Origin: Abyssibius sp040880065
GTDB taxonomy: Bacteria > Pseudomonadota > Alphaproteobacteria > Rhodobacterales > Rhodobacteraceae
Assembly: GCA_040880065.1 (NCBI GenBank)
Contig: JBBDJE010000059.1
Coordinates: 1-64,000 of the forward strand
DNA: 64,000 nt
Direction: 5' to 3'
Shown here: positions 27,195-35,676 of the stretch, piece after piece
How positions within the stretch are numbered: the stretch's first letter is position 1
How the letters are laid out: every line of letters starts with the position of its first letter
Made by a program: the position numbers and the translations under genes
The notes under the pieces: model-generated
Seen by the model: the letters and a program-made list of their open reading frames with translations, nothing else
Told to the model about the DNA's origin: nothing
The model's database searches: none

Positions 27195-27953
27195 ATGGGA
27201 ATTCTAGAAGTTCAGAACGTCAACAAGCGCTTTGGCGGCTTGCAGGCCCTGTCAAATGTCAATCTGGATGTGCAGGAGGGCTCGATCCACGCGATCATCG
27301 GGCCGAACGGGGCGGGCAAGTCAACATTCCTCAACTGTCTGATCGGCAAGCTGAAGCCCGATACCGGCACGGTTATGTTCAACGGGCAGTCGGTGCTGGG
27401 CAAGAAGCCGCACCAGATCAACCAGCTTGGCGTCAGCAGGGTGTTTCAAACACCGGAGATTTTCGCCAGCCTGAGCGTGTGGGAAAATGTGCTGATCCCG
27501 TGCTTTGCGCATCGCGACGGGGCGTTCACGCTCAACCCGCTTAAAAGCGTCGCAAATGATGTATTCATCCGCGAGAAGGCCGAGGAAATTCTGGCTGATG
27601 TCGGCATGCTGGACAAGCGCGACATGATCGCGGCTTCAATGTCGCGCGGCGACAAGCGGCGGCTGGAAATGGCGATGTGTCTGGTGCAGGAGCCTAAGCT
27701 GCTGCTGCTGGATGAACCGACCGCCGGCATGGCGCGGGCCGACACCAACAATACCATCGACCTGTTGCGCGAAATTAGCGCCAAGCGCAAAATCACCAAG
27801 GTGATTATCGAGCATGACATGCATGTCGTGTTTTCGCTGGCGAGCCGGATTTCGGTTTTGGCGCAGGGCGCGATTATTGTCGAAGACACACCTGAAAACA
27901 TCAAAGGCCATCCGAAAGTGCGAGAAGCCTATCTTGGGGAGGCACAGGTATGA
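27195..27953 (+). CDS. branched-chain-type ABC transporter ATPase (LivG-like)
   Basis: 252 residues with Walker A GPNGAGKST, Walker B KLLLLDEPTAGMA and the switch IIEHDMHVV. The ABC signature is unusual: MSRGDKRRLEMAM in place of LSGGEQ, with Arg in the second signature position. This variant is seen in some members of this transporter class and should still work. The stop overlaps the start of the next gene by four bases. Confidence 0.91.
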   Translation: MGILEVQNVNKRFGGLQALSNVNLDVQEGSIHAIIGPNGAGKSTFLNCLIGKLKPDTGTVMFNGQSVLGKKPHQINQLGVSRVFQTPEIFASLSVWENVLIPCFAHRDGAFTLNPLKSVANDVFIREKAEEILADVGMLDKRDMIAASMSRGDKRRLEMAMCLVQEPKLLLLDEPTAGMARADTNNTIDLLREISAKRKITKVIIEHDMHVVFSLASRISVLAQGAIIVEDTPENIKGHPKVREAYLGEAQV

Positions 27954-28714
27954 CACTGACCGATAACGATTTTGACGACGTGCGCCTAAGGCACATGGAA
28001 CGGGCCGAGCCGGCTTATCTTCAGGTGCATGACATCCACGCCTATTACGGTGAAAGCTATATCGTGCAAGGTGTCAGCTTCAACATCCACGAGGGTGAAA
28101 TTCTGGCGCTGCTCGGGCGTAACGGTGCGGGCAAAACCTCGACCCTGCGCACCATTGCCCGCATGGATGACCCCGCGCTGAAACGTGGCGAAATATGGCT
28201 GGACCATAAGCCACTGCACGAGATGAAGTCTTATCAGGCCAGCCAGTTTGGCGTGGGGCTGGTGCCGGAAGACCGCAGGATCATTCCCGGCCTGACGGTG
28301 GAAGAAAACATCAAACTTGCGCAGATTTCGCCGCCGATGGGATGGTCGGCAGAACGTATTTACGAACTGTTCCCCCGCCTTGGCGAGCGGCGCAAGCAAG
28401 AGGGCGTAACCCTGTCGGGTGGCGAGCAGCAAATGCTGGCCATTGGCCGGGCGCTGGCGCGTGATGTAAAGCTGCTTTTGCTGGACGAGCCCTATGAAGG
28501 GCTAGCCCCGGTGATTGTGCAGGAGATCGAGCGCACGCTTGCGCAGATCAAGGCATTGGGCATTACCACGATAATCGTAGAACAAAATGCGATTGCGGCG
28601 TTGAAACTGGCGGACAGGGCGGTCATTCTGGATACTGGACAGGTGGTGTTTGACGGCACAGCCCAAGAGGTGCTGGACAATGAAGCGCTTCGCCAGGAAT
28701 ATTTGGCCATCTAG
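27950..28714 (+). CDS. branched-chain-type ABC transporter ATPase (LivF-like)
   Basis: 254 residues with Walker A GRNGAGKTS, signature LSGGEQQM, Walker B KLLLLDEPYEGLAP and the LivF-typical end IIVEQNAIAALKLADRAVILDTGQVVFDG. It has a charged N-terminal extension of about 20 residues (DNDFDDVRLRHMERAE) before the core. The second nucleotide-binding subunit of the importer, overlapping the first by four bases. acsA follows after 53 bases in the same direction. Confidence 0.92.
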   Translation: MTLTDNDFDDVRLRHMERAEPAYLQVHDIHAYYGESYIVQGVSFNIHEGEILALLGRNGAGKTSTLRTIARMDDPALKRGEIWLDHKPLHEMKSYQASQFGVGLVPEDRRIIPGLTVEENIKLAQISPPMGWSAERIYELFPRLGERRKQEGVTLSGGEQQMLAIGRALARDVKLLLLDEPYEGLAPVIVQEIERTLAQIKALGITTIIVEQNAIAALKLADRAVILDTGQVVFDGTAQEVLDNEALRQEYLAI

Positions 28715-28767
28715 CCCGCCTTGCGCCAGCAGCGGCGCGGCATCTGGCCCGAACGGATGAGGATATA

Positions 28768-30717
28768 ATGACAAACGCAAGCTTTCCCCCCGCAGCCGGT
28801 TTTGCGGCGAATGCGCATATTGATAATGCGGCCTATGAAAAGATGTATGCCGAGTCGATAGCCGACCCCGATGCGTTCTGGGGCAAGGCAGCCGCGCGGC
28901 TGGACTGGGTGACAGCGCCCAAAACCATCAAGAATACCAGCTTCGCCTATGAAAATGTGTCGATCAAATGGTTTGAAGATGGCGAGTTGAACGTCGCGGT
29001 CAATTGCATTGACCGGCATCTGGCGACCCGCGCCAACCAGACAGCCATTATCTGGGAAGCTGATGACCCTGCGACACCCGCCAAGCACATCACCTATGCC
29101 GAGTTGCACGATCAGGTCAGCCGCATGGCCAATGTTTTGCGCGCCCAAGGTGTGGGCAAGGGCGACCGTGTTGTCATTTATCTGCCGATGATTCCCGCCG
29201 CCGCCTATGCCATGCTGGCCTGCGCGCGCGTTGGTGCGGTGCATTCGGTGGTGTTTGCAGGTTTCTCGCCCGACGCGCTTGGCAACCGCATCAACGATAG
29301 CGGCGCCAAGGTGCTGATCACCGCCGATGAAGCCCCGCGCGGCGGTCGTAAAACCCCGCTGAAATCCAACGCCGATGCGGCTTTACTGCATTGTAGCGAT
29401 TCCGTGCGCTGTCTGGTTGCCAAACATACCGGCGGGCAAACAACTTGGACCGAAGGGCGTGATATTGACCTTTTCGCCGAAATGGAATCCGCCAGCGGCG
29501 ATTGCGCGCCCGAAGTGATGAACGCCGAAGACCCGCTTTTCGTGCTCTATACATCGGGTTCCACCGGCAAGCCCAAGGGCGTGGTGCACAGCTCGGGTGG
29601 CTACTTGCTCTATGCCGCGATGACCCATGAATATACGTTCGACTATCATGATGGCGATATTTTCTGGTGCACCGCCGATGTCGGTTGGGTGACCGGGCAT
29701 AGCTACATTGTCTATGGCCCGCTGGCCAATGGCGCCACCACGCTGATGTTTGAGGGCGTGCCAACCTACCCCGATGCCAGCCGCTTCTGGCAGGTTTGCG
29801 AAAAGCACAAGGTAAACCAGTTCTACACGGCCCCGACCGCGATTCGCGCACTGATGGGGCAGGGGAACGCGTTTGTAGATGGCTGCGATCTGTCCAGCCT
29901 CAAACTGCTGGGCACAGTGGGCGAGCCGATCAACCCCGAAGCGTGGAACTGGTATAACGAGGTTGTCGGCAAGGGCGTGCTGCCCATTGTCGATACATGG
30001 TGGCAAACCGAAACCGGCGGCCACATGATCACCCCGCTGCCCGGCGCGATTGCCGCAAAACCCGGCTCGGCTACCAAGCCGTTCTTCGGGGTGCAACCGG
30101 TTATACTGGATGCCACGACAGGTGAAGAGCAGACCGGCGTTGAAGCCGAGGGCGTGCTTTGCATCAAAGATAGCTGGCCCGGCCAGATGCGCACGGTGTT
30201 TGGCGACCATGACCGTTTCGTTTCGGCCTATTTCGCCGATTACAAAGGTTACTATTTCACTGGCGACGGCTGCCGCCGCGATGCCGATGGCTATTACTGG
30301 ATCACTGGACGGGTGGATGACGTGATCAACGTTTCCGGCCACCGGATGGGCACGGCCGAGGTAGAAAGTGCACTGGTTGCGCATGCGCAGGTGGCCGAGG
30401 CGGCGGTTGTCGGCTACCCCCACGCCATTAAAGGGCAGGGGATTTATGCCTATATCACCCTCATGAACGGTATTGAGCCCAGCGATGAGCTGAAGCGCGA
30501 ACTGGTGTTGTGGGTGCGCAAGGAAATTGGCCCCATCGCCAGCCCAGATCTTATCCAATGGGCACCGGGCCTGCCGAAAACCCGGTCGGGCAAAATCATG
30601 CGGCGGATTCTGCGCAAAATCGCCGAAAACGATTATGGCAGTCTTGGCGATACATCTACGCTTGCAGACCCGAGCGTTGTTGACGATCTTGTTACCAACC
30701 GGATGCACCGAAATTAA
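28768..30717 (+). CDS. acsA: acetyl-CoA synthetase (AMP-forming)
   Basis: 649 residues, full length for Acs. The adenylation core motif YTSGSTGKPKG (about 258), WWQTETGGH and the C-terminal LPKTRSGKIMRR are all present; Lys609 in the last motif is the residue that protein acetyltransferases modify to switch the enzyme off. It makes acetyl-CoA from acetate, ATP and CoA through acetyl-AMP. Its place as last gene behind a five-gene ABC importer and near an ScfR-type regulator and a CrbS-type kinase suggests a dedicated acid uptake and activation path. Confidence 0.96.
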   Translation: MTNASFPPAAGFAANAHIDNAAYEKMYAESIADPDAFWGKAAARLDWVTAPKTIKNTSFAYENVSIKWFEDGELNVAVNCIDRHLATRANQTAIIWEADDPATPAKHITYAELHDQVSRMANVLRAQGVGKGDRVVIYLPMIPAAAYAMLACARVGAVHSVVFAGFSPDALGNRINDSGAKVLITADEAPRGGRKTPLKSNADAALLHCSDSVRCLVAKHTGGQTTWTEGRDIDLFAEMESASGDCAPEVMNAEDPLFVLYTSGSTGKPKGVVHSSGGYLLYAAMTHEYTFDYHDGDIFWCTADVGWVTGHSYIVYGPLANGATTLMFEGVPTYPDASRFWQVCEKHKVNQFYTAPTAIRALMGQGNAFVDGCDLSSLKLLGTVGEPINPEAWNWYNEVVGKGVLPIVDTWWQTETGGHMITPLPGAIAAKPGSATKPFFGVQPVILDATTGEEQTGVEAEGVLCIKDSWPGQMRTVFGDHDRFVSAYFADYKGYYFTGDGCRRDADGYYWITGRVDDVINVSGHRMGTAEVESALVAHAQVAEAAVVGYPHAIKGQGIYAYITLMNGIEPSDELKRELVLWVRKEIGPIASPDLIQWAPGLPKTRSGKIMRRILRKIAENDYGSLGDTSTLADPSVVDDLVTNRMHRN

Positions 30718-30795
30718 TTATATTAAACTTTTATCAATGCATTCTGTCGCCCGTTTTGCTAAATAGGGCGCAGTGTGTTTGTAAGGAGTTTAACG

Positions 30796-30909
30796 ATGCG
30801 TGTAGTTTGCCTGTTTTTGTTCGCAGCCGCTGTTTCTGGCTGTATTTACCCAAATGCAGTGTATGTGGACCTGCCACAGGGTGGTTATGAAGAGCCAGCA
30901 CAGCCCTGA
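30796..30909 (+). CDS. 37-residue putative lipoprotein
   Basis: A very short gene with a strong ribosome site, AAGGAG, seven bases before ATG. The product begins MRVVCLFLFAAAVSGC: a basic residue, a hydrophobic stretch and a lipobox (AVSGC, Cys16). The mature peptide would be only 22 residues (CIYPNAVYVDLPQGGYEEPAQP). This is like the small entericidin/YgdI-style lipoproteins in size only; I see no known family. It lies between acsA and the convergent irr gene. Confidence 0.62.
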   Translation: MRVVCLFLFAAAVSGCIYPNAVYVDLPQGGYEEPAQP

Positions 30910-30957
30910 TAATACGTGGCGCTGGCCGTTATTACCTTTAAGTTGTAAAACTGTACT

Positions 30958-30981
30958 CTGCGCCGACTAACGGCGGCGCAG
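30958..30981. terminator. possible bidirectional terminator at the irr / lipoprotein junction
   Basis: CTGCGCCG (30958-30965) and CGGCGCAG (30974-30981) form a perfect eight-pair hairpin overlapping the irr stop codon. There is no long T-run on either side (TTTT comes 14 bases on, on the minus strand), so it is a weak terminator at best. Its place between convergent genes supports the call. Confidence 0.4.
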
Positions 30982-31401
30982 ACGAATCACCACGTCTACC
31001 CGCGAAATCTCGGTGTTTTCCGGCGGTGTTGGCAGGCCTTCGATCTGAATGGCCGAAATGGGTGCATCTGAAAGATGCCCGTCATCTTCCCAATAGTAAT
31101 GCGGGTGATGGTCGGTGCGGGTATCAAAATAGCTGCGATGCCCGTCTACGGTAATTTCATGCATCAAGCCAGCATCGCAAAACGCGCGTAGCGTGTTGTA
31201 GACCGTCGCCAATGAGACCGATTGGTCACCGGCGGCGGCGGCTTCATGCAGGCTTTCGGCGGTGACATGGCGGTCACGCCCATCACCCACCAGCAAAGCG
31301 GCCAGAGTCAAACGCTGCCGCGTCGGGCGCAGCGCCGCACCGGTTAGCCAATCGGCGGCCCGTTCGTCTGGGCGCAGCTGGTTTTTTTGCTCATGTCGCA
31401 T
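30967..31401 (-). CDS. irr: iron response regulator Irr (Fur family)
   Basis: 144 residues. The N-terminal winged helix includes LRPTRQRLTLAALL and VSLATVYNTLRAFCDAGLM; the metal/heme region is DHHPHYYWEDDGHLSD. The HxH-type stretch in the centre and the lack of the C-terminal CxxC pairs of Fur point to Irr, which binds heme and controls iron and heme genes in alphaproteobacteria. The conserved divergent arrangement with fabA supports this. No clear iron-control element could be picked out in the intergenic region. Confidence 0.88.
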   Translation of the reverse strand: MRHEQKNQLRPDERAADWLTGAALRPTRQRLTLAALLVGDGRDRHVTAESLHEAAAAGDQSVSLATVYNTLRAFCDAGLMHEITVDGHRSYFDTRTDHHPHYYWEDDGHLSDAPISAIQIEGLPTPPENTEISRVDVVIRLRRR

Positions 31402-31576
31402 AATATTTCCCGCCTCACTGTTTAATTAACGCAAAAACCCCATATAGTTCCAGCGAAAAGCCTATCAGCCGTTTATATGCGGCGATATTGTGCAGGCAGC
31501 CCCGCTTGCACGCTAACCCTTGCGGGTGATAGGGAAAGAGCCAACACTGGCGCAAAGACTAAAGGAGCAGGGCTTG

Positions 31577-32083
31577 ATGCAAAACCGCCCGACCAGCATA
31601 GACTATAACGGGTTGCTAGAATGCGCGCGCGGCGAAATGTTCGGCCAAGGCAATGCGCAACTACCCATGCCGCCCATGCTGATGATGGACCGAATTACCG
31701 AAATTTCCGCCGATGGTGGCCCGAATGGTCAGGGCCATGTTGTTGCCGAATTCGATATTAAACCCGACCTGTGGTTCTTCGCCTGCCATTTTATCGGCAA
31801 CCCGATCATGCCCGGCTGCCTTGGGCTGGATGCCTTGTGGCAGATCACCGGCTTCAACCTTGGCTGGCGCGGCATGAAGGGGCGCGGCATGGCGCTGGGC
31901 GTGGGCGAGGTGAAATTCACCGGTATGGTCACCCCCGAAACCAAGCTCGTGCGCTACGAGGTGGATATGGTGCGGGTTATCGACCGCAAGTTGAAAATTG
32001 GGCGCGCGGATGGGCGCATGTATGCTGATGATGTGCATGTTTACACCGCGCTCGACATGAAAGTTGGCCTGTCGCAAGACTGA
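31577..32083 (+). CDS. fabA: 3-hydroxydecanoyl-ACP dehydratase/isomerase
   Basis: 168 residues from MQNRPTSIDYNGLLECARGEMF. The hot-dog fold catalytic residues His71 (FFACHFIGNP) and Asp85 (CLGLDALWQ) line up with E. coli His70 and Asp84. It introduces the double bond for unsaturated fatty acids. The ATG at 31577 has AAAGGAG upstream; an earlier GTG-type frame opening is not conserved. First gene of fabA-fabB-fabI. Confidence 0.97.
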   Translation: MQNRPTSIDYNGLLECARGEMFGQGNAQLPMPPMLMMDRITEISADGGPNGQGHVVAEFDIKPDLWFFACHFIGNPIMPGCLGLDALWQITGFNLGWRGMKGRGMALGVGEVKFTGMVTPETKLVRYEVDMVRVIDRKLKIGRADGRMYADDVHVYTALDMKVGLSQD

Positions 32084-32109
32084 TCAGACCAAAGCAAAGG
32101 AATTCCGCT

Positions 32110-33336
32110 ATGCGTCGCGTTGTCATCACCGGGCTGGGAATCGTTTCGTCAATCGGCGTTTCGGCTGAAGAAGTGCTCGACTCACTGCAAGCCGGTCGCT
32201 CGGGCATCAGTTTTGCCGAAAGCTACGCCGAGCACGGCTTTCGCTCGCGTGTGCAGGGCCTGCCGAATATTGATGTGAGCGAGCATATCGACAAGCGCAA
32301 CCTGCGCTTCATGGGCGATGGCGCTGCCTATAACTTCATCGCCATGGAGCAGGCCATTGCCGATGCCGGGCTTGAAGATAGCGATGTGTCCAACGAACGC
32401 ACCGGCCTTGTCATGGGCTCGGGTGGGCCAAGCACAAAGAACCTGTTCAATGCGCATCAGATCGTGCTGAAAAACGGCGCGCCCAAGCGGATGGGCCCGT
32501 TCATGGTTACGCGCGGCATGTCCTCGACAAATTCGGCCTGTCTGGCGACGCCGTTCAAAATCAAGGGCGTGAACTATTCCATCACCTCGGCCTGTTCCAC
32601 CTCGGCGCATTGCATTGGCAACGGGGTCGAGCAAATCCAGCTTGGCAAACAAGACGTGGTTTTTGCCGGTGGCGGCGAGGAACTGGATTGGACATTGTCC
32701 TGCCTGTTTGACGCCATGGGCGCGATGTCCTCCAAATATAACGATACACCGGAACTGGCCAGCCGCGCCTATGATGCCGACCGCGACGGTTTTGTCATTG
32801 CGGGCGGCGGCGGGGTCGTGGTGCTGGAAGAGCTTTCGCATGCGCAGGCACGCGGTGCAAAAATCTACGCCGAAGTCACCGGTTACGGCGCTACATCCGA
32901 TGGTTATGACATGGTTTCACCCTCGGGCGAGGGTGGCGAGCGGTCCATGAAGCTTGCGCTTGGCACGATCGGTGATCGCAAGGTCACTTATATCAACAGC
33001 CACGGCACCTCGACCCCGGCCGGTGATGTCACCGAGATCGAGGCGATCCGCCGCGTTTTCGGTGAAGGTGCTACGCCGCCGGTATCGTCAACCAAATCGC
33101 TTACCGGGCATAGTTTGGGTGCGACAGGCGTGCAGGAAACCATATACTGCCTGCAAATGCTGCAGCACAATTTCATTGCAGCCAGCGCGAATATCCAAAA
33201 TCTCGACCCTGCGCTAAAACCATCTGAAATTGTGACGACGCGACGCGACAATGTTGAACACGACACGCTACTTTCGAACTCCTTCGGGTTCGGCGGCACG
33301 AACGCGACGCTCGCGCTCTCGAAATTTCATGGGTAA
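32110..33336 (+). CDS. fabB: beta-ketoacyl-ACP synthase I
   Basis: 408 residues. Catalytic triad: Cys162 in TSACSTSAHCIG, His in SHGTSTPAGD and His in SLTGHSLGATG. The pairing with fabA is diagnostic for FabB, which elongates cis-3-decenoyl-ACP; without it FabF would be the alternative. An AAAGGA site lies upstream and fabI follows after five bases. Confidence 0.97.
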   Translation: MRRVVITGLGIVSSIGVSAEEVLDSLQAGRSGISFAESYAEHGFRSRVQGLPNIDVSEHIDKRNLRFMGDGAAYNFIAMEQAIADAGLEDSDVSNERTGLVMGSGGPSTKNLFNAHQIVLKNGAPKRMGPFMVTRGMSSTNSACLATPFKIKGVNYSITSACSTSAHCIGNGVEQIQLGKQDVVFAGGGEELDWTLSCLFDAMGAMSSKYNDTPELASRAYDADRDGFVIAGGGGVVVLEELSHAQARGAKIYAEVTGYGATSDGYDMVSPSGEGGERSMKLALGTIGDRKVTYINSHGTSTPAGDVTEIEAIRRVFGEGATPPVSSTKSLTGHSLGATGVQETIYCLQMLQHNFIAASANIQNLDPALKPSEIVTTRRDNVEHDTLLSNSFGFGGTNATLALSKFHG

Positions 33337-33341
33337 TTATC

Positions 33342-34133
33342 ATGGCTGAACTGATGCGCGGCAAACGTGGGCTGGTGATGGGTGTCGCAAACGACCGCTC
33401 GATCGCCTGGGGCATTTCCAAGGCGTTGGCGGCGGAAGGCGCGGAACTCGCCTTCACCTATCAGGGCGAAGGTTTTGGCAAACGCGTGCTGCCACTGGCG
33501 CAAAGCCTTGGCTCCAACACGGTGATCGAGGCCGATGTGCAGGATCCCGCTTCGCTTGACCGCGCCTTTGGCGAATTGGCAAAAACCTGGGGCAGCATCG
33601 ACTTTCTGATCCACGCCATCGCCTATTCCGACAAGGATGAGCTGACAGGCCGCTTTTTGAATACCTCCCGCGCCAATTTCCTCAACTCGCTGGATATTTC
33701 CTGTTATTCGCTGGTTGATGTGGCACGCCGCGCAGCACCGCTGATGAAGCAGGGCGGCAGCATCGTTACGCTGACCTATATGGGCAGCCAGCGGGTTATA
33801 CCGAATTACAACGTGATGGGCGTAGCCAAGGCGGCGCTTGAAGCCACCGTGCGCTACCTCGCAAATGACCTTGGCCCCGACGGGATTCGTGTAAACGCCG
33901 TTTCCCCCGGCCCGATGAAAACGCTGGCCGGCGCTGCGATTGGCGGCGCGCGCAAGGTTTACCGTGCAACCGAAGAAAACGCGCCTTTGCGCAGCAATGC
34001 CAGCCTGGAAAGCTGCGGTGCCATGAGCATGTTCTTATGTTCGGACATGGCGGCGCATACTACGGGCGAAGTGATCTATGTCGATGGCGGCTACCATGTC
34101 ATGGGCATGGCGCAGCCCGAAAACTTAACCTGA
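33342..34133 (+). CDS. fabI: enoyl-ACP reductase (NADH)
   Basis: 263 residues, a short-chain dehydrogenase of the FabI type: MGVANDRSIAWGISKAL cofactor motif, Tyr146 in LTYMGSQR, and catalytic Tyr156 and Lys163 (YNVMGVAK), numbered exactly as in E. coli FabI. It reduces the enoyl-ACP in the last step of each elongation cycle and is the target of triclosan and diazaborines. A second FabI may exist elsewhere, as many alphaproteobacteria have two. It closes the fab operon; the HAD gene starts 38 bases later. Confidence 0.95.
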   Translation: MAELMRGKRGLVMGVANDRSIAWGISKALAAEGAELAFTYQGEGFGKRVLPLAQSLGSNTVIEADVQDPASLDRAFGELAKTWGSIDFLIHAIAYSDKDELTGRFLNTSRANFLNSLDISCYSLVDVARRAAPLMKQGGSIVTLTYMGSQRVIPNYNVMGVAKAALEATVRYLANDLGPDGIRVNAVSPGPMKTLAGAAIGGARKVYRATEENAPLRSNASLESCGAMSMFLCSDMAAHTTGEVIYVDGGYHVMGMAQPENLT

Positions 34134-34171
34134 TCAATGGAGGCGCGGGCAAGTGGCCGTGGCTAGATAAC

Positions 34172-34858
34172 ATGCCGATTACCACATGTATTTTTGATGC
34201 TTACGGAACCTTGTTTGATGTTGCGGCCGCCGCACGGCAAGTGGCGGATGAGCCGGGAAATGAAGAATTTTCTGCCAAATGGCCTGAAATTGCACGCACA
34301 TGGCGCGACAAACAGTTGCAATATTCATGGCTGCGCGCAGTGGCCGACGCCCATAAAGATTTTTGGCAGGTCACGCAGGATTCGCTTGATTTCACGCTTG
34401 AAGCGCATGGGTTTACCTCGGCTTCGCTGCGCCAGCGCCTGCTCGATCTTTACTGGAAGCTCAAAGCTTTTGGCGAAGTGCCCGATATGCTCGCCGCGCT
34501 GAAAAATCAGGGGATGGTCACGGGCATCTTGTCCAACGGTTCGCCCGATATGCTGGATGCCGCGGTAGAATCGGCGGGCATTGCGCACTGGCTTGATGTT
34601 GTGCTGAGTGTCGAAGATGTCGGCGTGTTCAAGCCGCACCGCTGGGTTTATGACCTTGTCGGCAGCCATTTTGGCAGTCAGGCAAGCGAGGTTTTGTTCA
34701 TTTCCTCAAACGGTTGGGATGCAGCACATGCCGCCGGTTACGGGTTTAAAACCGTGTGGGTGAACCGTGCGGATGATCCGGTTGACCGGTTTGACTGGTC
34801 GCCCGACCATGTGATGACCGACCTGACAGGCATTCCCGAACTGGCGGCCTCTCTTTGA
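34172..34858 (+). CDS. haloacid dehalogenase type II (HAD superfamily)
   Basis: 228 residues. Motif I CIFDAYGTLFD has the nucleophile Asp and the Tyr typical of L-2-haloacid dehalogenases in place of the second Asp of phosphatases; motif II is LSNGSPDML, and SVEDVGVFKPHRWVY plus FISSNGWDAAHA complete the active site. It should hydrolyse the carbon-halogen bond of short L-2-haloacids, though the natural substrate in a marine-type bacterium is unknown. The start at 34172 is the family N-terminus. Overlaps the next gene by four bases. Confidence 0.9.
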   Translation: MPITTCIFDAYGTLFDVAAAARQVADEPGNEEFSAKWPEIARTWRDKQLQYSWLRAVADAHKDFWQVTQDSLDFTLEAHGFTSASLRQRLLDLYWKLKAFGEVPDMLAALKNQGMVTGILSNGSPDMLDAAVESAGIAHWLDVVLSVEDVGVFKPHRWVYDLVGSHFGSQASEVLFISSNGWDAAHAAGYGFKTVWVNRADDPVDRFDWSPDHVMTDLTGIPELAASL

Positions 34859-35676
34859 AACCTTTCCACACCGCCGACGGGTTGCAGCTGGATTATACCG
34901 ATCAGGGCCAAGGCCCCGCCGTGCTGTGCCTGCCCGGCCTGACCCGCGATCTGTACGATTTCGATGAGCTTGCTGCTACGCTTACCAGCGTGCGCCTGCT
35001 GCGCCTTACACCGCGCGGGCGGCGCGGGTCAGACTGGGCGGAGCACCCTACAAGTTACAATATAGCCGCAGAATCGGCGGATTCCGTGGCATTTCTCGAC
35101 TTTTTGGGGGTGGAGAAGGCGGTTGTGATCGGCACCTCGCGCGGCGGGTTGCAGGCCATGGCTATGGCCGCCACCGTGCCCGAACGGCTTGCCGGTGTCG
35201 TGCTCAATGACATTGGCCCCGAGCTTGCGCCAGACGGGCTGGGCCGGATCATGGATTATCTGGGCATTGCTCCGCGCGCCCAGACCCTGCCCGACCTTGT
35301 GGCCGCACTTCAGGCGAATATGGGCGCAGGTTTTCCCGGCCTTTCGGCTGAAAAGTGGAGCGCGCTCGCGCGGCGCTGGTTTGATGTCCGCGACGATGGC
35401 ATCGGGCTGACCTATGACCCCAAAATTCGCGACGCGGTGATCGCGCAAAGTGCTACGCCCGTGCCTGACCTATGGCCATTGTTTGACCTTTTACCCACCC
35501 CGCTGGCCGTTATCCGCGGTGCCAATTCCGATTTGCTGACCGCTGAAACCGTTGCCCGCATGAAGGCCCGCCGCCCCGGCCTGATAACAGCCGAGGTGCG
35601 GGACCGTGGCCATGTGCCGTTTCTGGATGAGCCGGAATCGCGCGCCGCCATCCACGCCGTTCTGGAGCAGATATGA
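34855..35676 (+). CDS. alpha/beta hydrolase
   Basis: 273 residues, start at a rare TTG that overlaps the dehalogenase stop (TTGA). Oxyanion region CLPGLTRDLYDF, nucleophile elbow GTSRGG (about residue 95), acid in VIRGANSDLLT and His in DRGHVPFLDEP give a complete Ser-Asp-His triad. Substrate unknown. The overlaps on both sides show it is translated together with its neighbours. Confidence 0.88.
   Translation: MKPFHTADGLQLDYTDQGQGPAVLCLPGLTRDLYDFDELAATLTSVRLLRLTPRGRRGSDWAEHPTSYNIAAESADSVAFLDFLGVEKAVVIGTSRGGLQAMAMAATVPERLAGVVLNDIGPELAPDGLGRIMDYLGIAPRAQTLPDLVAALQANMGAGFPGLSAEKWSALARRWFDVRDDGIGLTYDPKIRDAVIAQSATPVPDLWPLFDLLPTPLAVIRGANSDLLTAETVARMKARRPGLITAEVRDRGHVPFLDEPESRAAIHAVLEQI

Noticed and set aside
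31402..31576. An iron-control element for Irr
   Set aside because: Only the common AT palindrome TTAATTAA is present; no match to the known inverted TTTAGAA-type element.
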